The translations under genes and the position numbers were made by a program. This document shows, piece after piece, positions 53,695 through 62,953 of a stretch of 64,000 bases of DNA. Where the stretch lies: NCBI GenBank assembly GCA_963829485.1, contig CAWHIK010000007.1, forward strand, positions 124,001-188,000, in the 5' to 3' direction. The stretch comes from JBGPQJ01 sp963829485. GTDB taxonomy: Bacteria; Chloroflexota; Anaerolineae; Anaerolineales; Villigracilaceae. Every line of letters starts with the position of its first letter. The first letter of the stretch is position 1. Below the pieces are notes generated by a model. It had not been told where the DNA came from and did no database searches. It was given only the letters and a program-made list of their open reading frames with translations.

Positions 53695-55045
53695 TTACCT
53701 CGCACAGACTTCCTCGATCACATTCCACAGCACGGGCAGGCCGCTCTCGATAAAGGATACCGGCAGGCGCTCGTCGTGCCCGTGGCCGAGAGACACAGTA
53801 GGAAACTCGGGAGGCAGCATGCCGGGCGTGAACCCGTAAGTCTGGATGCCGGCCTTCTGGTACTGCGACGCGTCCGTCGCGCCGGGCATCATCAGCGGGA
53901 CGATCAATCCCTCCGTGTCCATCTTGCGGGTGCAGCGCTCCAGCGTTTTGTAGAGTGGCGACTCGGCGGACACCTGAGCCCCGTCCGAGGTTTGGAGCGG
54001 TTCAAATGTAAAGCCCTCCCCCACGATGGCTTTGATCTCGCGAATCACATCCTCCACCGACTGACCGGGCAGCTTGCGGCAATCGAGGTGCACTTCCGCC
54101 GTGGAAGGGATGACGTTGGTTTTTGAGCCGGCCTGCAACACCGTCGGCGTGCATGTGTTGGTCGTCAAAGCCGTCAGGATGGAACCACCTGTGCCCTTGA
54201 TCCTCGGCAAGGCAAGATTGACCGCGGCCGGGCTGCCCATCAGACCGACCAGCATCTTCAAGGGCCAACGGACCTGCCCCGAGGCGGATTTCAACATGCT
54301 GCGGAAAGTGGGCGTGATGTGCACCGGTAAATGGCCGGCTTTGCGGATGCGCTCGATGGCCTGCGCCAAATGCAGCACGGCATTGTCCCTATGCGGCAGG
54401 GACGCGTGCCCGGGCTTGCCGCTGGCGGTCATGCGCAGCCAGCAGACACCCTTTTCCGCCACCTGGATCATGTAAGCCTTCGTCTTCCCAAAGTAGAGCG
54501 TCATCGCGCCGCCCTCGGTCAGCGCATATTCGGCGTCGATCAGATCGTGGTGTTGCTCGGTCAGGAACTGCGAGCCATGGGTGAAACCAGCCTCCTCGTC
54601 GGCGATCGCCGCCAGGATCAAATCGCGCTTGAGGGGCAAGCCGCGCCGGCTTCACCTGCAGGAAGATCTGCAGGTACATCGAGAGGAAGCCCTTCATGTC
54701 GAGGGCGCCGCGCCCCCACACCTCGCCATTGATCACCTCGCCGCCGAAGGGATCGTGAGTCCAGCGCTCGCGCTCCACCGGCACCACGTCCACATGACCG
54801 GAGAGCAGTAGCGGTCGCTGTGACCCGTCGCCTCGCAGGCGGGCCACCAGATTCACCCGTCCCGGTGCAGACTCGAGGATCTTGAAGTCCTCGCTGCCAA
54901 ATCCCTCGCGCTCGAGGATTTCCTTGACCACCCGGATGGCGGGCTCCTCGTTCCCCGGCGGGTTGACCGTCTCAGCGCGGATCAAGCGGGAAAGGTGACC
55001 TACGGTCTCGTCGGTTGCGGATTTCCAGTTGATGGGTTCAGGCAT
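53695..55045 (-). CDS. M20-family peptidase, frameshifted
   Basis: About 449-residue zinc amidohydrolase. LSGHVDVVPVE, WGRGALDMKG, IADEEAG (Glu), EGGAM and a C-terminal SLGHGHDERLP are the metal and catalytic motifs; a dimerisation domain lies between (about 180-300). The frame breaks near 54641-54650: removing one base restores FLQVKRAGLPLKRDLILAA-like reading. The amidohydrolase gene starts 26 bases downstream. A hairpin-plus-TATAAT unit lies upstream. Confidence 0.87.
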
Positions 55046-55102
55046 GGCTGCTCATCTCCAGTGCAGGAAAATCTTGGCTATCTATGAAAATGTCACTAAT
55101 CC

Positions 55103-55143
55103 ATTATACGGCAAGTGTCTCAGAGCGAATCGCTCTGAGACAC
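55103..55143 (-). promoter_or_regulatory. Hairpin plus TATAAT unit, copy 3
   Basis: 13-bp perfect hairpin GTGTCTCAGAGCG/CGCTCTGAGACAC (55143-55115), then TTGCCG and TATAAT (55108-55103), 58 bases before the M20 ATG. Compare 44938-44977. Confidence 0.65.
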
Positions 55144-55185
55144 GGGAGATAAAATTACGATTTGGGGCTGCCCTGATAGAAACTA

Positions 55186-55836
55186 TTACTCCAGCCAGCC
55201 TCTGCCAATGTCAGCCGCCTGCTGGCGAAAGAAAGCCTTTACCATTTCCCATTCCAGCGGCTCAAGCATATCAGGTGGTTCATCCTGCTCGGCGCGCTCG
55301 AAGTAGACAAGCCGCTTCACCGCCTGTGCCTCAAAATCACGAACACCGGGGTACTTCTGCGGCGCCAGACGCAACAATTCCCGCAGAGGTCTGCGCTGGC
55401 AAATGGCATACAGGTCGTAAAAATCCTTGCGGGCAGCACGGGCAAGCAGCGCATCCAGCTTCATCAAGGCGATGTCTGCGACACTGGCAAGTTTTATCCC
55501 TTCAATGTCGACCAGGGGCTCAACAAGGTCATACCCATATCCATGGAAACCCGTTCGAATCCCCCTTGCGACGTAGACCAGACTGCCCCATGCCGAATCC
55601 GCCAGAATAGGCTCAAAGGAGGCGAGCGACTGCAGTAAAGGTTCTTTAATGGATGGGATGTCTTCAGTGGGCGAAAAATAATCCAGGTCTACGGACCTGC
55701 GATGTCCGAGCTGCAGCGCCAGCGCTGTACCTCCGGCGAGATAAAACCGTTTGCCGATATCCGTCTGCGAAAAGGCGGACGCGATCTCGCGCATTCCGGG
55801 GGAAACAGTCTCCCAGAAAATATCAGGCATCGTCAT
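55186..55836 (-). CDS. AbiEii-type nucleotidyltransferase toxin
   Basis: 216-residue protein of the AbiEii/AbiGii (MenT-like) nucleotidyltransferase family. RFYLAGGTALALQLGHRRSVDLDYF (GG...DxD) and KLDALLARAARKDFYDLYAI are the two signature motifs. Members block growth by modifying tRNA ends during phage attack or stress. ATG 55836 overlaps the upstream gene's TGA (ATGA), as expected for a coupled pair. Confidence 0.88.
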   Translation of the reverse strand: MTMPDIFWETVSPGMREIASAFSQTDIGKRFYLAGGTALALQLGHRRSVDLDYFSPTEDIPSIKEPLLQSLASFEPILADSAWGSLVYVARGIRTGFHGYGYDLVEPLVDIEGIKLASVADIALMKLDALLARAARKDFYDLYAICQRRPLRELLRLAPQKYPGVRDFEAQAVKRLVYFERAEQDEPPDMLEPLEWEMVKAFFRQQAADIGRGWLE

Positions 55837-56081
55837 GCATCCAGCAGGAATTTCCAGAAGGTGAGATGCGGCTCCGGCAGGCGCTCCGGACCGGACCCGC
55901 TCAACCAATCCAGGATTTGTTTGCGCGGATAGCGTCCGAACAGCCAGCGGATCTCTTCCCGGTTGCCGAACTGCAATGTGCGCTCAATGACGGTCGATGC
56001 CGCGCGGTCAGAGTCGAGATCGCTCAGGGAATACTCTTGAAAAAAAGGCGCGAGGGTTTGGGGAATGGCTGTCATTGGCAT
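55833..56081 (-). CDS. Small partner protein of the AbiEii toxin (DUF6922-like)
   Basis: 82-residue soluble helical protein (FFQEYSLSDLDSD, EIRWLFGRYPRKQILDWL, LTFWKFLLD). The FW...L end and its place directly before an AbiEii gene resemble DUF6922 proteins often paired with such toxins; an antitoxin role is inferred from position only. No ribosome site is clear before ATG 56081. Confidence 0.68.
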   Translation of the reverse strand: MPMTAIPQTLAPFFQEYSLSDLDSDRAASTVIERTLQFGNREEIRWLFGRYPRKQILDWLSGSGPERLPEPHLTFWKFLLDA

Positions 56082-56156
56082 GGTTTCATCTTACAACACC
56101 CATTTGAATGCTGCAAGACCCGAATAAGTTTTACTGATTAACCGGCAAGTCATAAA

Positions 56157-56183
56157 GCAGGTCACGCATGAAGCGTGACCTGC
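56157..56183 (-). terminator. Terminator-like hairpin after the SBP gene
   Basis: 11-bp perfect stem GCAGGTCACGC/GCGTGACCTGC, 11 bases beyond the stop at 56194. Confidence 0.7.
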
Positions 56184-56193
56184 CCGGTGTGCA

Positions 56194-58329
56194 TTACTCT
56201 TCCAAGGATAAGAATGGAATGTAGGACCCGCTCATGGGCATCATCGTGAAACCCTGCACGCGAGGCTTGACCAGGACGTTATCCACACCGTACATGTACG
56301 GTACGGCAGCGACGTCCTCCAGTAGCATGGTTTCAACCTGCTGGTAGAGCGCGAGCCGTTTGGCGGAGTCCTGTTCCACGCGAGCCTGCTCGAGCAGCGC
56401 ATCGACCTCCGGGTTGGAGTAGGCTGACGCGTTAATATCGCTGTCCGTGTGGAAGAGAAGGTCCAGGAAATTTTCGGGGTCGGGATAGTCCGCGCACCAG
56501 CCGTAAAGCGTCATCGGGTTGGCCTGCTCGCGCGCCGCCTCGTGCAGACGGGTGGGGTCAAGGTACTCGACCGTCACCTGCACGCCCAGAACATCCTTCC
56601 ACATGGAGACCATCGCATTCACCAGGTCGGATCCGGAATCGCCGTAACCGCCGACGCTGAGTTTCACCTCGGGCAGGTTCGTCCCGTAGCTGGAATCAGC
56701 GAGCGCAGCCCTGGCGGCATCCGGGTCATAGCCCAGGTCGCGGATTGATTCCTGATAACCGGGCATCGCAGGCGGGAGGATTGCGTCGGCTGTAATGTCG
56801 ACATTATTGGTCATGCGTTCGACCAGGGCGTCCTTGTCAACCGACATGGCGAACGCCTCGCGGACCTTGATGTCATCGAAGGGCGCTGTTGCGTTATTGA
56901 ACAACAACATGCTGGTGCACATCGACGTGGTGGACTGCCATTCCTCATGGAGCGGATCGTCCGCTTCGCGGATGCGGATCACGTCCTCACCCCAGATCGG
57001 CACCATATCGAGCGTGCCTTCTTCATACAAACTGAGCAGCGAACCGCCAGGGTTGAACAGGAACAGGACATTGGGGATCGCCGGAGGATTCCAGTAGAAA
57101 TCATTGCGCTCAAAGATGATGTACTCGTCCGGTTTGTATTCCTTGATCTTGTAGGGACCGGAGGCATTGGCGTCGTAATACCACTCGCCGCCGGCATCCG
57201 CCTGGGAGTTGTCCACGGCATAACTGTTGGGGTAGGAAAGTTTGGCGAGGAAGTAGGGCTTGGGGCCATCGAGGGTGACCTCGAGCGTGCGGTCGTCGAT
57301 GACCTTGACGCCGGTGATCTCATCGGCCGTTCCGGCGTGCTTCTCCTTTGCGCCGAGGATATCCCCCAGGTAGGTCAGGGCGACCGAGGAGTCGGTGGCG
57401 GGATCGAGTGCGCGCTCCCAGCTGTCCTTGAAATCCTGCGCGGTGATGGGACGCCCGGACGCAAACCGGATTCCGTCCCGCAGGGTAAAGGTGTAGACCG
57501 TGCCATCAGGGCTGATATCCAGGTTCTCGGCAAGGTCCGGAATGACCTCCATTTCAGGTGACAGGCGCACCAGGCCGGCGAATACCAGTCCCATATAGCC
57601 GCCTGCGCCGGACGTGCTCATGGCCGGGTCGATGTCTTCAGGATCGAGGGGGTCAACGCCGTATTCCGCGTAAGTCTCGGATTTGTCCAGGCCGTAGAAA
57701 GTGGGGGCGAAGAAATCCACGCTGGCATAGACGTCCTCGAACGTGCCGGCGGCATCCTGCATGGTCGATTCGTCGGCGATGATGAACATCCGGTAGGAGC
57801 GGTTGTTGGCATATAAGTAAATCATGCGCACCACAAACACCGTTCCATTGTCCACCGTCGTCGTCAGGTCTTTGGCCTGCGCTGTAAATCCGTCGCCGAT
57901 GGTCACTTCGTAAGGCTCGCCCGTATCATATGGGAGGTCTTCGAAAATGCTCGGAGCCAGTTCCTCGATGAACTCATCCAGCGTCCCCGGCTCGCTGGCT
58001 GCCAGGCTTTCCATATAGAAGGTGATCCAGTCATCGCCCAGCACCGTATAGGATGAGCCTTCCTCCTGCACAGTCCACTCCTGCGGGACGATCAGGGAGA
58101 ATCCGGATGTTCCGTTGGAATAAAATCCCTCCGGGGTGGGAGTCGGCTCCGGGACTGGCGTCGCATCGGGGGGAGCAGTGGGTTCACCCGGAGAGACCGG
58201 AGCGGCGACTGTTTCTTCCTTTTCTCCGAGAATGGGCAGGGACGCCAGCTTGCAGGCAGTGGCTGTGAAGAGCACCATCAGGATGAAGACCAGCAGAACC
58301 GGATTGCGGAGAATGCTTTTTGCGTTCAT
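56194..58329 (-). CDS. Fusion lipoprotein: PsbP-like domain plus SBP_bac_5 peptide-binding domain
   Basis: 711-residue lipoprotein. The signal peptide ends TATAC (Cys 26) and a Pro/Thr linker follows. A PsbP/DUF1795-like domain (about residues 70-210; GFSLIVPQEWTVQEEG, VVRMIYLYANNRSYRMFI) precedes a full extracellular family 5 solute-binding domain (about 225-711; DISPDGTVYTFTLRDGIRFASGRPITAQDF, DDIKVREAFAMSVDKDALV, GWCADYPDPENFLDLLF). Such binding proteins deliver oligopeptides to Dpp/Opp-type ABC importers, but no permease or ATPase gene is nearby. Its ATG overlaps the stop of the upstream metalloprotease. Confidence 0.88.
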   Translation of the reverse strand: MNAKSILRNPVLLVFILMVLFTATACKLASLPILGEKEETVAAPVSPGEPTAPPDATPVPEPTPTPEGFYSNGTSGFSLIVPQEWTVQEEGSSYTVLGDDWITFYMESLAASEPGTLDEFIEELAPSIFEDLPYDTGEPYEVTIGDGFTAQAKDLTTTVDNGTVFVVRMIYLYANNRSYRMFIIADESTMQDAAGTFEDVYASVDFFAPTFYGLDKSETYAEYGVDPLDPEDIDPAMSTSGAGGYMGLVFAGLVRLSPEMEVIPDLAENLDISPDGTVYTFTLRDGIRFASGRPITAQDFKDSWERALDPATDSSVALTYLGDILGAKEKHAGTADEITGVKVIDDRTLEVTLDGPKPYFLAKLSYPNSYAVDNSQADAGGEWYYDANASGPYKIKEYKPDEYIIFERNDFYWNPPAIPNVLFLFNPGGSLLSLYEEGTLDMVPIWGEDVIRIREADDPLHEEWQSTTSMCTSMLLFNNATAPFDDIKVREAFAMSVDKDALVERMTNNVDITADAILPPAMPGYQESIRDLGYDPDAARAALADSSYGTNLPEVKLSVGGYGDSGSDLVNAMVSMWKDVLGVQVTVEYLDPTRLHEAAREQANPMTLYGWCADYPDPENFLDLLFHTDSDINASAYSNPEVDALLEQARVEQDSAKRLALYQQVETMLLEDVAAVPYMYGVDNVLVKPRVQGFTMMPMSGSYIPFLSLEE

Positions 58330-59721
58330 CGTTCCTCCTTGTTTTTGAGAACAGCCTTACCCATGGCCGGCGAAAAGACCAGCAGCAGTATTCCAAAAAC
58401 GGCTGCATTTCCTCCAATACAATTCAAGGGAGACGAGGCAGGCGGGGCGGATTCCGGCTGCGTCGCAGCAGGGACAGGCGAAGCCTCGGCAGGAGCTTCC
58501 GTCGGGCGGGGAGTTCTCGTCGCCGAGCTTCCAAACCCGGGCTTCGCGAGTTCGACAGTAGGCACGGTTGTCGCTTCCGGAGAAGGCGACGGGGTCACTC
58601 GCTCAGCGGGAAGCTCGGCATAGCCTTTGGAGGCGCGGTATTCCAGGTCCAGCCAGTCGGTATCAAACCCGTAAACCTTGTTCAGCGCGTTGTCGATCGT
58701 ATTGCCTTGCTGGATCGCGGACAACAGCGCCGCCATTTTCTCCGAGCCATAGGTGTCGATCATGTAGCGCACCACTTCCCCGCTGAAGGCATACGCCAGG
58801 CGGGCTTTGTCGCCGCTGACCGCGAATCCCTGCGCGAGCGAGCGTAATGAAAACAAGTTGTCATTCTTCAGTGCGGTTTCGACACTGATGAGATCGCTGG
58901 GAAGCGGATCGCCCTCCATGTACATGGAAAGCCCTTCGGAAAGCCAGGCCGGCATGTAGGTTCCCAGGCAGTTGAAGACCACGCCGTCCGTGACCAGGTG
59001 CGCGAGCTCGTGCGGTATGACTTCCGCAGCCCAATCGTCCTCACCGGGCGAGATGCCCATCATGCTGATGCCGTACGTGGGGAAGGCCATTCCGCCCACC
59101 CACTCTGACGTGAACAGGATGGCCTCCTTGAGCATCTCGGCATCAGGATAAATGACAAGAAGGATATCCGAGGGAGGTTCGATGCCGGCGTCATCCGATA
59201 ATCGCTGAACGCTGTCGGTGGCGATATTCAACAGCATGTTGCCAAAGCTCTGCCCGCCCTCGAACCACATGACCGTCACGCCGTCGCGGTTCACCGATTT
59301 CCAGTTCTGGGAATTGTCCTCGACGGTCATCGCCTTCGGGTCGATCAGCGTGGTGGTGCCGTCCGAGTTGACGATCTCCCACTGCCAGTTCACTTTGACG
59401 CCGACGGGAAGGCTGTCGGTCTTATGAAAGTCCCAGACCCATTCAGCGGTAACCGCGTCGCCGGCAGTAGTGAAATCCACCTTCTGGCGCGCCATTCCCC
59501 CGGTGCACGATTTTCCTTCCGCGCCGTACAGCAGGTTGACCTGGCTTACGGTGCCGGAGGGTTTGAATTCCAGATTAAATGTGATGTCGTCTGGGAAAAT
59601 CGAGCGTGGCGCTGTTGTCGACAACTTCGACCGTGGATTGAGCCTGAGCATGACCAACTGCAGCCGCCAAAATAACAACAAGGAGGAAAAACATGAACAG
59701 GTTTCGGGATATTCTTTGCAT
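58326..59721 (-). CDS. MA-type metalloprotease with C-terminal membrane anchor, frameshifted
   Basis: About 465-residue exported zinc peptidase. The catalytic HELAH (in EVIPHELAHLVTDG, about residue 245) is followed by LSEGLSMYMEGD (third ligand Glu), as in gluzincins of the peptidase MA-like type. The end is Thr/Pro-rich with one helix and a basic tail. The signal peptide (MQRISRNLFMFFLLVVILAA) begins at ATG 59721 in a frame that joins the body only after removing one base near 59592. The ATGA overlap with the binding-protein gene indicates coupling. Confidence 0.85.
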
Positions 59722-59821
59722 AAAGCCCTCGCCAGGATTTTTAGAAATGTAAATCTGTCGATTAACAATGTCATCGCATTAATGAAATTATAGTTTGGTT
59801 TACCCGTTCGATGTTTAATAC

Positions 59822-60848
59822 CTAACCCATGCCAGCCGTCTTCAACACCCGCAAGGCACGAAGCGTGACCCATTTATTAGGTTGCTTCTTCGCGCCGAAG
59901 TCCACCCAGGTCTTTCCGGTGTAGTCGTACTCCAGCGCCCACCGACCGTTCGCATCCTGCTTCTCACGGACCAGCGTTATGGCTCGAGCCAACCGCGGAT
60001 CATTGACATAGCCCAGGGCAGTCAACGCTTCCACGACCTGGAGCAGATCCGTCGCATAGAATACCGGGAAGCCGAACTTCCACCAGTTCCCGCTGGGTTT
60101 GCTTGCGAAACCGGTCGGGTAAGCCGCGTCCGCCGGGTCCACGCTGAACAGGAAATCCACCCCATGCTGGATGGCACGTTTGATGACCGGCGTATACTTC
60201 TTTTTCGGCAATCTTCCCAGAGCCAGCATTACCTTGACGCCGCCCCACGCGCACGGCAGTTTGTTATTCGAGCCGCAGGCAAAAGTGGGGCCGCATTTCC
60301 CGGCATAGTAGCGCTCAGCAGCGTTTACGATCTCCCACTTGGGCAATGCCCTCGCCGGTGACAGTGCGCGCCATCCAGTCGAACGCCTTGTCCAGGCGTG
60401 GATCTTCATATCCCAGTTCCTGCAATGCCCAGAGGAGATTTCCCTGCAGGCAGTCGGCGGTACCGGAAGGCGCGCCCGATGCGGTGAATTGGCCGCCTTC
60501 AGCAAGGGCATGCTCCATCAGATAAGCGCACGCCTTTGCGATTCGCTTATCCTCCTTAATGGAAGCCCCCAACTGTGCCAGTAGAATCACCGACCAGACC
60601 GTGGACCGGTACTTCGGGTTGTAACCGGGACCCGGCTCGACCCAGAAGCCTTCCTTGTCCATGTTGCTCAAGATGGTTGCGATGGGACCTTTTTGGTGGG
60701 CGGCTTCTCGCGCTGTCCGCAGGTCTGAATCATCGCTGGGGCGATCCAACAAATCTCGAAGTGCCAGATAACGTACATCTGGTGTTTCGGTCTCCAATAA
60801 CCAGGATTGTGGATCCTTTTTGGGTTGATCCTTCCGGGACACAGGCAT
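59822..60848 (-). CDS. Prenyltransferase/squalene-oxidase-like repeat protein, frameshifted
   Basis: About 341-residue soluble alpha-alpha barrel protein. QW-type repeats are visible (NMDKEGFWVEPG, YRSTVWSVILLAQLG, RWALEYDYTGKTWVDFGA; WVTLRALRVL), but the DxDD catalytic motif of cyclases is absent, so it may be a non-catalytic or altered member. The frame breaks at about 60339-60343 (one extra base in a CCC run). ATG 60848 lies close to GGAGG; GTG 60842 or ATG 60863 are alternatives. Confidence 0.78.
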
Positions 60849-61458
60849 CACCTCCGATGGCATGGATAGTACCGGTTAGAAGTCTCGGTATCACAGCGCC
60901 CGTCTTCTTCATATATTCGCGGTACTGGTCACCAAAGGTATCAAGCATCATTTTTTCCTCGGCGCGCACGCGAAGGATGTAAAAAGGGATGAAGAACAGC
61001 AGGTCAATGGGGCCGGCGATCCAGTTCTGCAGGAGCAGGATCTGCGCGATGACCCAAATCCACTGGCTGGCATACATCGGGTGACGGATGTATCCATAGA
61101 TGCCCCTGGTCACCAGGGTGTGGCCTTCAAAGATCTCGAGCGTGGGCGACCAGTTGGATTTCAGGTCCACGTGGGCGCGCGCGAAGACAAGCAGGGCACA
61201 GGCCATCAGCACCACCCCCAGCCAGCCCATCCATACCGGAAGAGTGTAATCCGCAAAGTCCAGCCAGTCTGTGACGGAGTAGATGAGCGGGAAGACGATC
61301 ATCACGACCGATAACATACCCAGCAAAAATTTTTCGGTTCGCGATACGCGCTGTTCGGTTTTCGCGGTTCCCTTCCAGGTCTTGCGCAACGGCGCACGAA
61401 TGACCATTTCGGTAAGGATTTCAATCCAGTAAACGATGATGAACGGGGTCATGCTCAT
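60730..61458 (-). CDS. Isoprenylcysteine methyltransferase-like (ICMT/PEMT family) membrane protein
   Basis: Membrane methyltransferase with four to five helices. GHTLVTRGIYGYIRHPMYASQWIW and RAEEKMMLDTFGDQYREYMKKTG are the SAM-binding signatures of the family. Family members usually end near VIPRL, at about 60877 here; the extra 49 codons overlap the next gene in another frame. A one-base error near 60870-60880 would create a TAA at the expected place, so the real end is probably about 60876. Substrate unknown. Confidence 0.82.
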   Translation of the reverse strand: MSMTPFIIVYWIEILTEMVIRAPLRKTWKGTAKTEQRVSRTEKFLLGMLSVVMIVFPLIYSVTDWLDFADYTLPVWMGWLGVVLMACALLVFARAHVDLKSNWSPTLEIFEGHTLVTRGIYGYIRHPMYASQWIWVIAQILLLQNWIAGPIDLLFFIPFYILRVRAEEKMMLDTFGDQYREYMKKTGAVIPRLLTGTIHAIGGDACVPEGSTQKGSTILVIGDRNTRCTLSGTSRFVGSPQR

Positions 61459-61481
61459 TCCTTTCCGTAACCCGATAATTC

Positions 61482-61906
61482 TTAAAGCTGTTTTGTGAAA
61501 TAGTAGCGCTGATGCCCGGGAGGAAAATCGTTCAACACGCCAAAAGCATGATAGCCGTGTTTTTCATAAAAAGCGGGCGCCTGGAAACTGAAAGTGTCGA
61601 GGTAGGCATTGTTGCCCCCAGTTTCCGCGCCTCCTCCTCGGCCAGGGTCATGAGCTGGTGACCGTACCCACGTCCGCGGAGTTCTTCCTTTATAAAAAGC
61701 AGGTTGATATAAAGCCAGCCCCAATGGACATTGCCGATCAGGCCGCCGGCGATCTGGTCATCCGGCGCGTACAGGACGAAACACACGTCCTTGTTCAGCG
61801 ATTCTCCCCCCTTCTGGATGTTGTAACGATGGATGCCGCCCCCGACCGCTTCCCAGAGGGGATCATCGGGCTTTTCAACCTGGAGTATACGAAAGTCGTT
61901 GGTCAT
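61482..61906 (-). CDS. GNAT-family N-acetyltransferase, frameshifted
   Basis: About 141-residue acetyltransferase. Motif A is INLLFIKEELRGRGYGHQLM, and the C-terminal YLDTFSFQAPAFYEKHGYHAFG is characteristic. The two halves are in different frames, broken near 61614-61619 in a run of five C; six would restore EARKLGGNNAYLDTF. It is the only break besides the RDD gene that looks like a lost base. Lies between the ICMT-like and DJ-1 genes on the same strand. Confidence 0.83.
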
Positions 61907-61984
61907 GAGATTTCGTCATCCTTTTCCGATCAGAGATTATTCAATGAAACGAGGCTTTTCAAAACGACCGAACAGGCAATCCGG

Positions 61985-62545
61985 TCACCGGATATCCTTA
62001 AACCACTTAATATCCTCAAGCGGTTCTTCCTGATCGCTGTACAGACCCATCTGGCGCGCAAGCTCAACGGCAAACTCGACATAAGCCTGCCCCTGGGCTG
62101 TGATGATGTTCCCATCGACGACCACGTGTTCGTCGGAAACGATTGATTCCGAGTAATAGTTAAAACTCTTATACTTAGGAGTCACACCCGATGCCATTCC
62201 CGTGCATTTTTTCCCTTTCAGGATTCCAAGCCCTGCCAGCAGGCTGGCCCCTCCGCAAATTCCGGCTATTTTCTTGTTTTTGCCAGCCACTTCTTCAACA
62301 AAGTTCTTCAATTCCCGATTTTCAACCAGTGGATACGGTTCCCCTCCCGGAATGACCAGCAGGTCAATGGTATCGACATCCACTTCACCGAGGGTCTTGT
62401 CCACGCAGAATTGTTGATTTTCTTCGCTGCGATAATCCCTTTTCTCCAATGCCAAGGTGATCAGATCATGCTTTTTGAAGAACAGACCGATCAGGACAAT
62501 CTCGAACTCTGAAAATCCGTCGTAGTAGAAAAAGGCTACCTTCAC
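61985..62545 (-). CDS. DJ-1/PfpI-family protein
   Basis: 186-residue class I glutamine-amidotransferase-fold protein. VAFFYYDGFSEFEIV, LLVIPGGEP and IAGICGGASLLAGLGIL (nucleophile Cys in the elbow) are typical. Members include glyoxalases, chaperones and proteases; the exact role cannot be told. The start is GTG 62545 after GGAGG. Confidence 0.87.
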   Translation of the reverse strand: MKVAFFYYDGFSEFEIVLIGLFFKKHDLITLALEKRDYRSEENQQFCVDKTLGEVDVDTIDLLVIPGGEPYPLVENRELKNFVEEVAGKNKKIAGICGGASLLAGLGILKGKKCTGMASGVTPKYKSFNYYSESIVSDEHVVVDGNIITAQGQAYVEFAVELARQMGLYSDQEEPLEDIKWFKDIR

Positions 62546-62588
62546 GAGTTCCTCCTTTTGTTTTTGGAATCCACGATCAACGCACGAC

Positions 62589-62873
62589 CTAATGCGGATT
62601 TAATATCTCTCCAGCCGCGAAGAAGATAGCGAACAAGCCGGGAACGAGCGCGAGCCAGAGCAGCCAGGAGCGTTCCTGCTTCCAATAGATCGCCGCGAGC
62701 ACAAGGATTCCCGCAGCGACGCCGATGGCGATGGTGAGAATTCCTGGGAATGGAACGAGATCGTTCGAGACACCCAGGAACAGGAGCACGAACAGGAGCG
62801 CCAGCCCCGCCGCCCACCGTCCCAGTTTTGTTCGAGGCAGCTCGAGAAACTTACCTCTTTGAGTTGTGCTCAT
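62589..62873 (-). CDS. Small membrane protein
   Basis: 94-residue protein with three hydrophobic helices (about residues 18-34, 42-62 and 69-90) and a polar N-terminus. No family recognised. It precedes the DJ-1 gene by 43 bases and may be co-transcribed with it. Confidence 0.65.
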   Translation of the reverse strand: MSTTQRGKFLELPRTKLGRWAAGLALLFVLLFLGVSNDLVPFPGILTIAIGVAAGILVLAAIYWKQERSWLLWLALVPGLFAIFFAAGEILNPH

Positions 62874-62953
62874 GGTATTTTCCTTTTATTCCAGGCTATT
62901 GTGAAACCTGCTGCCATCAACCAATTTATCTGCACATGGCAGGGGAAGTAAAT

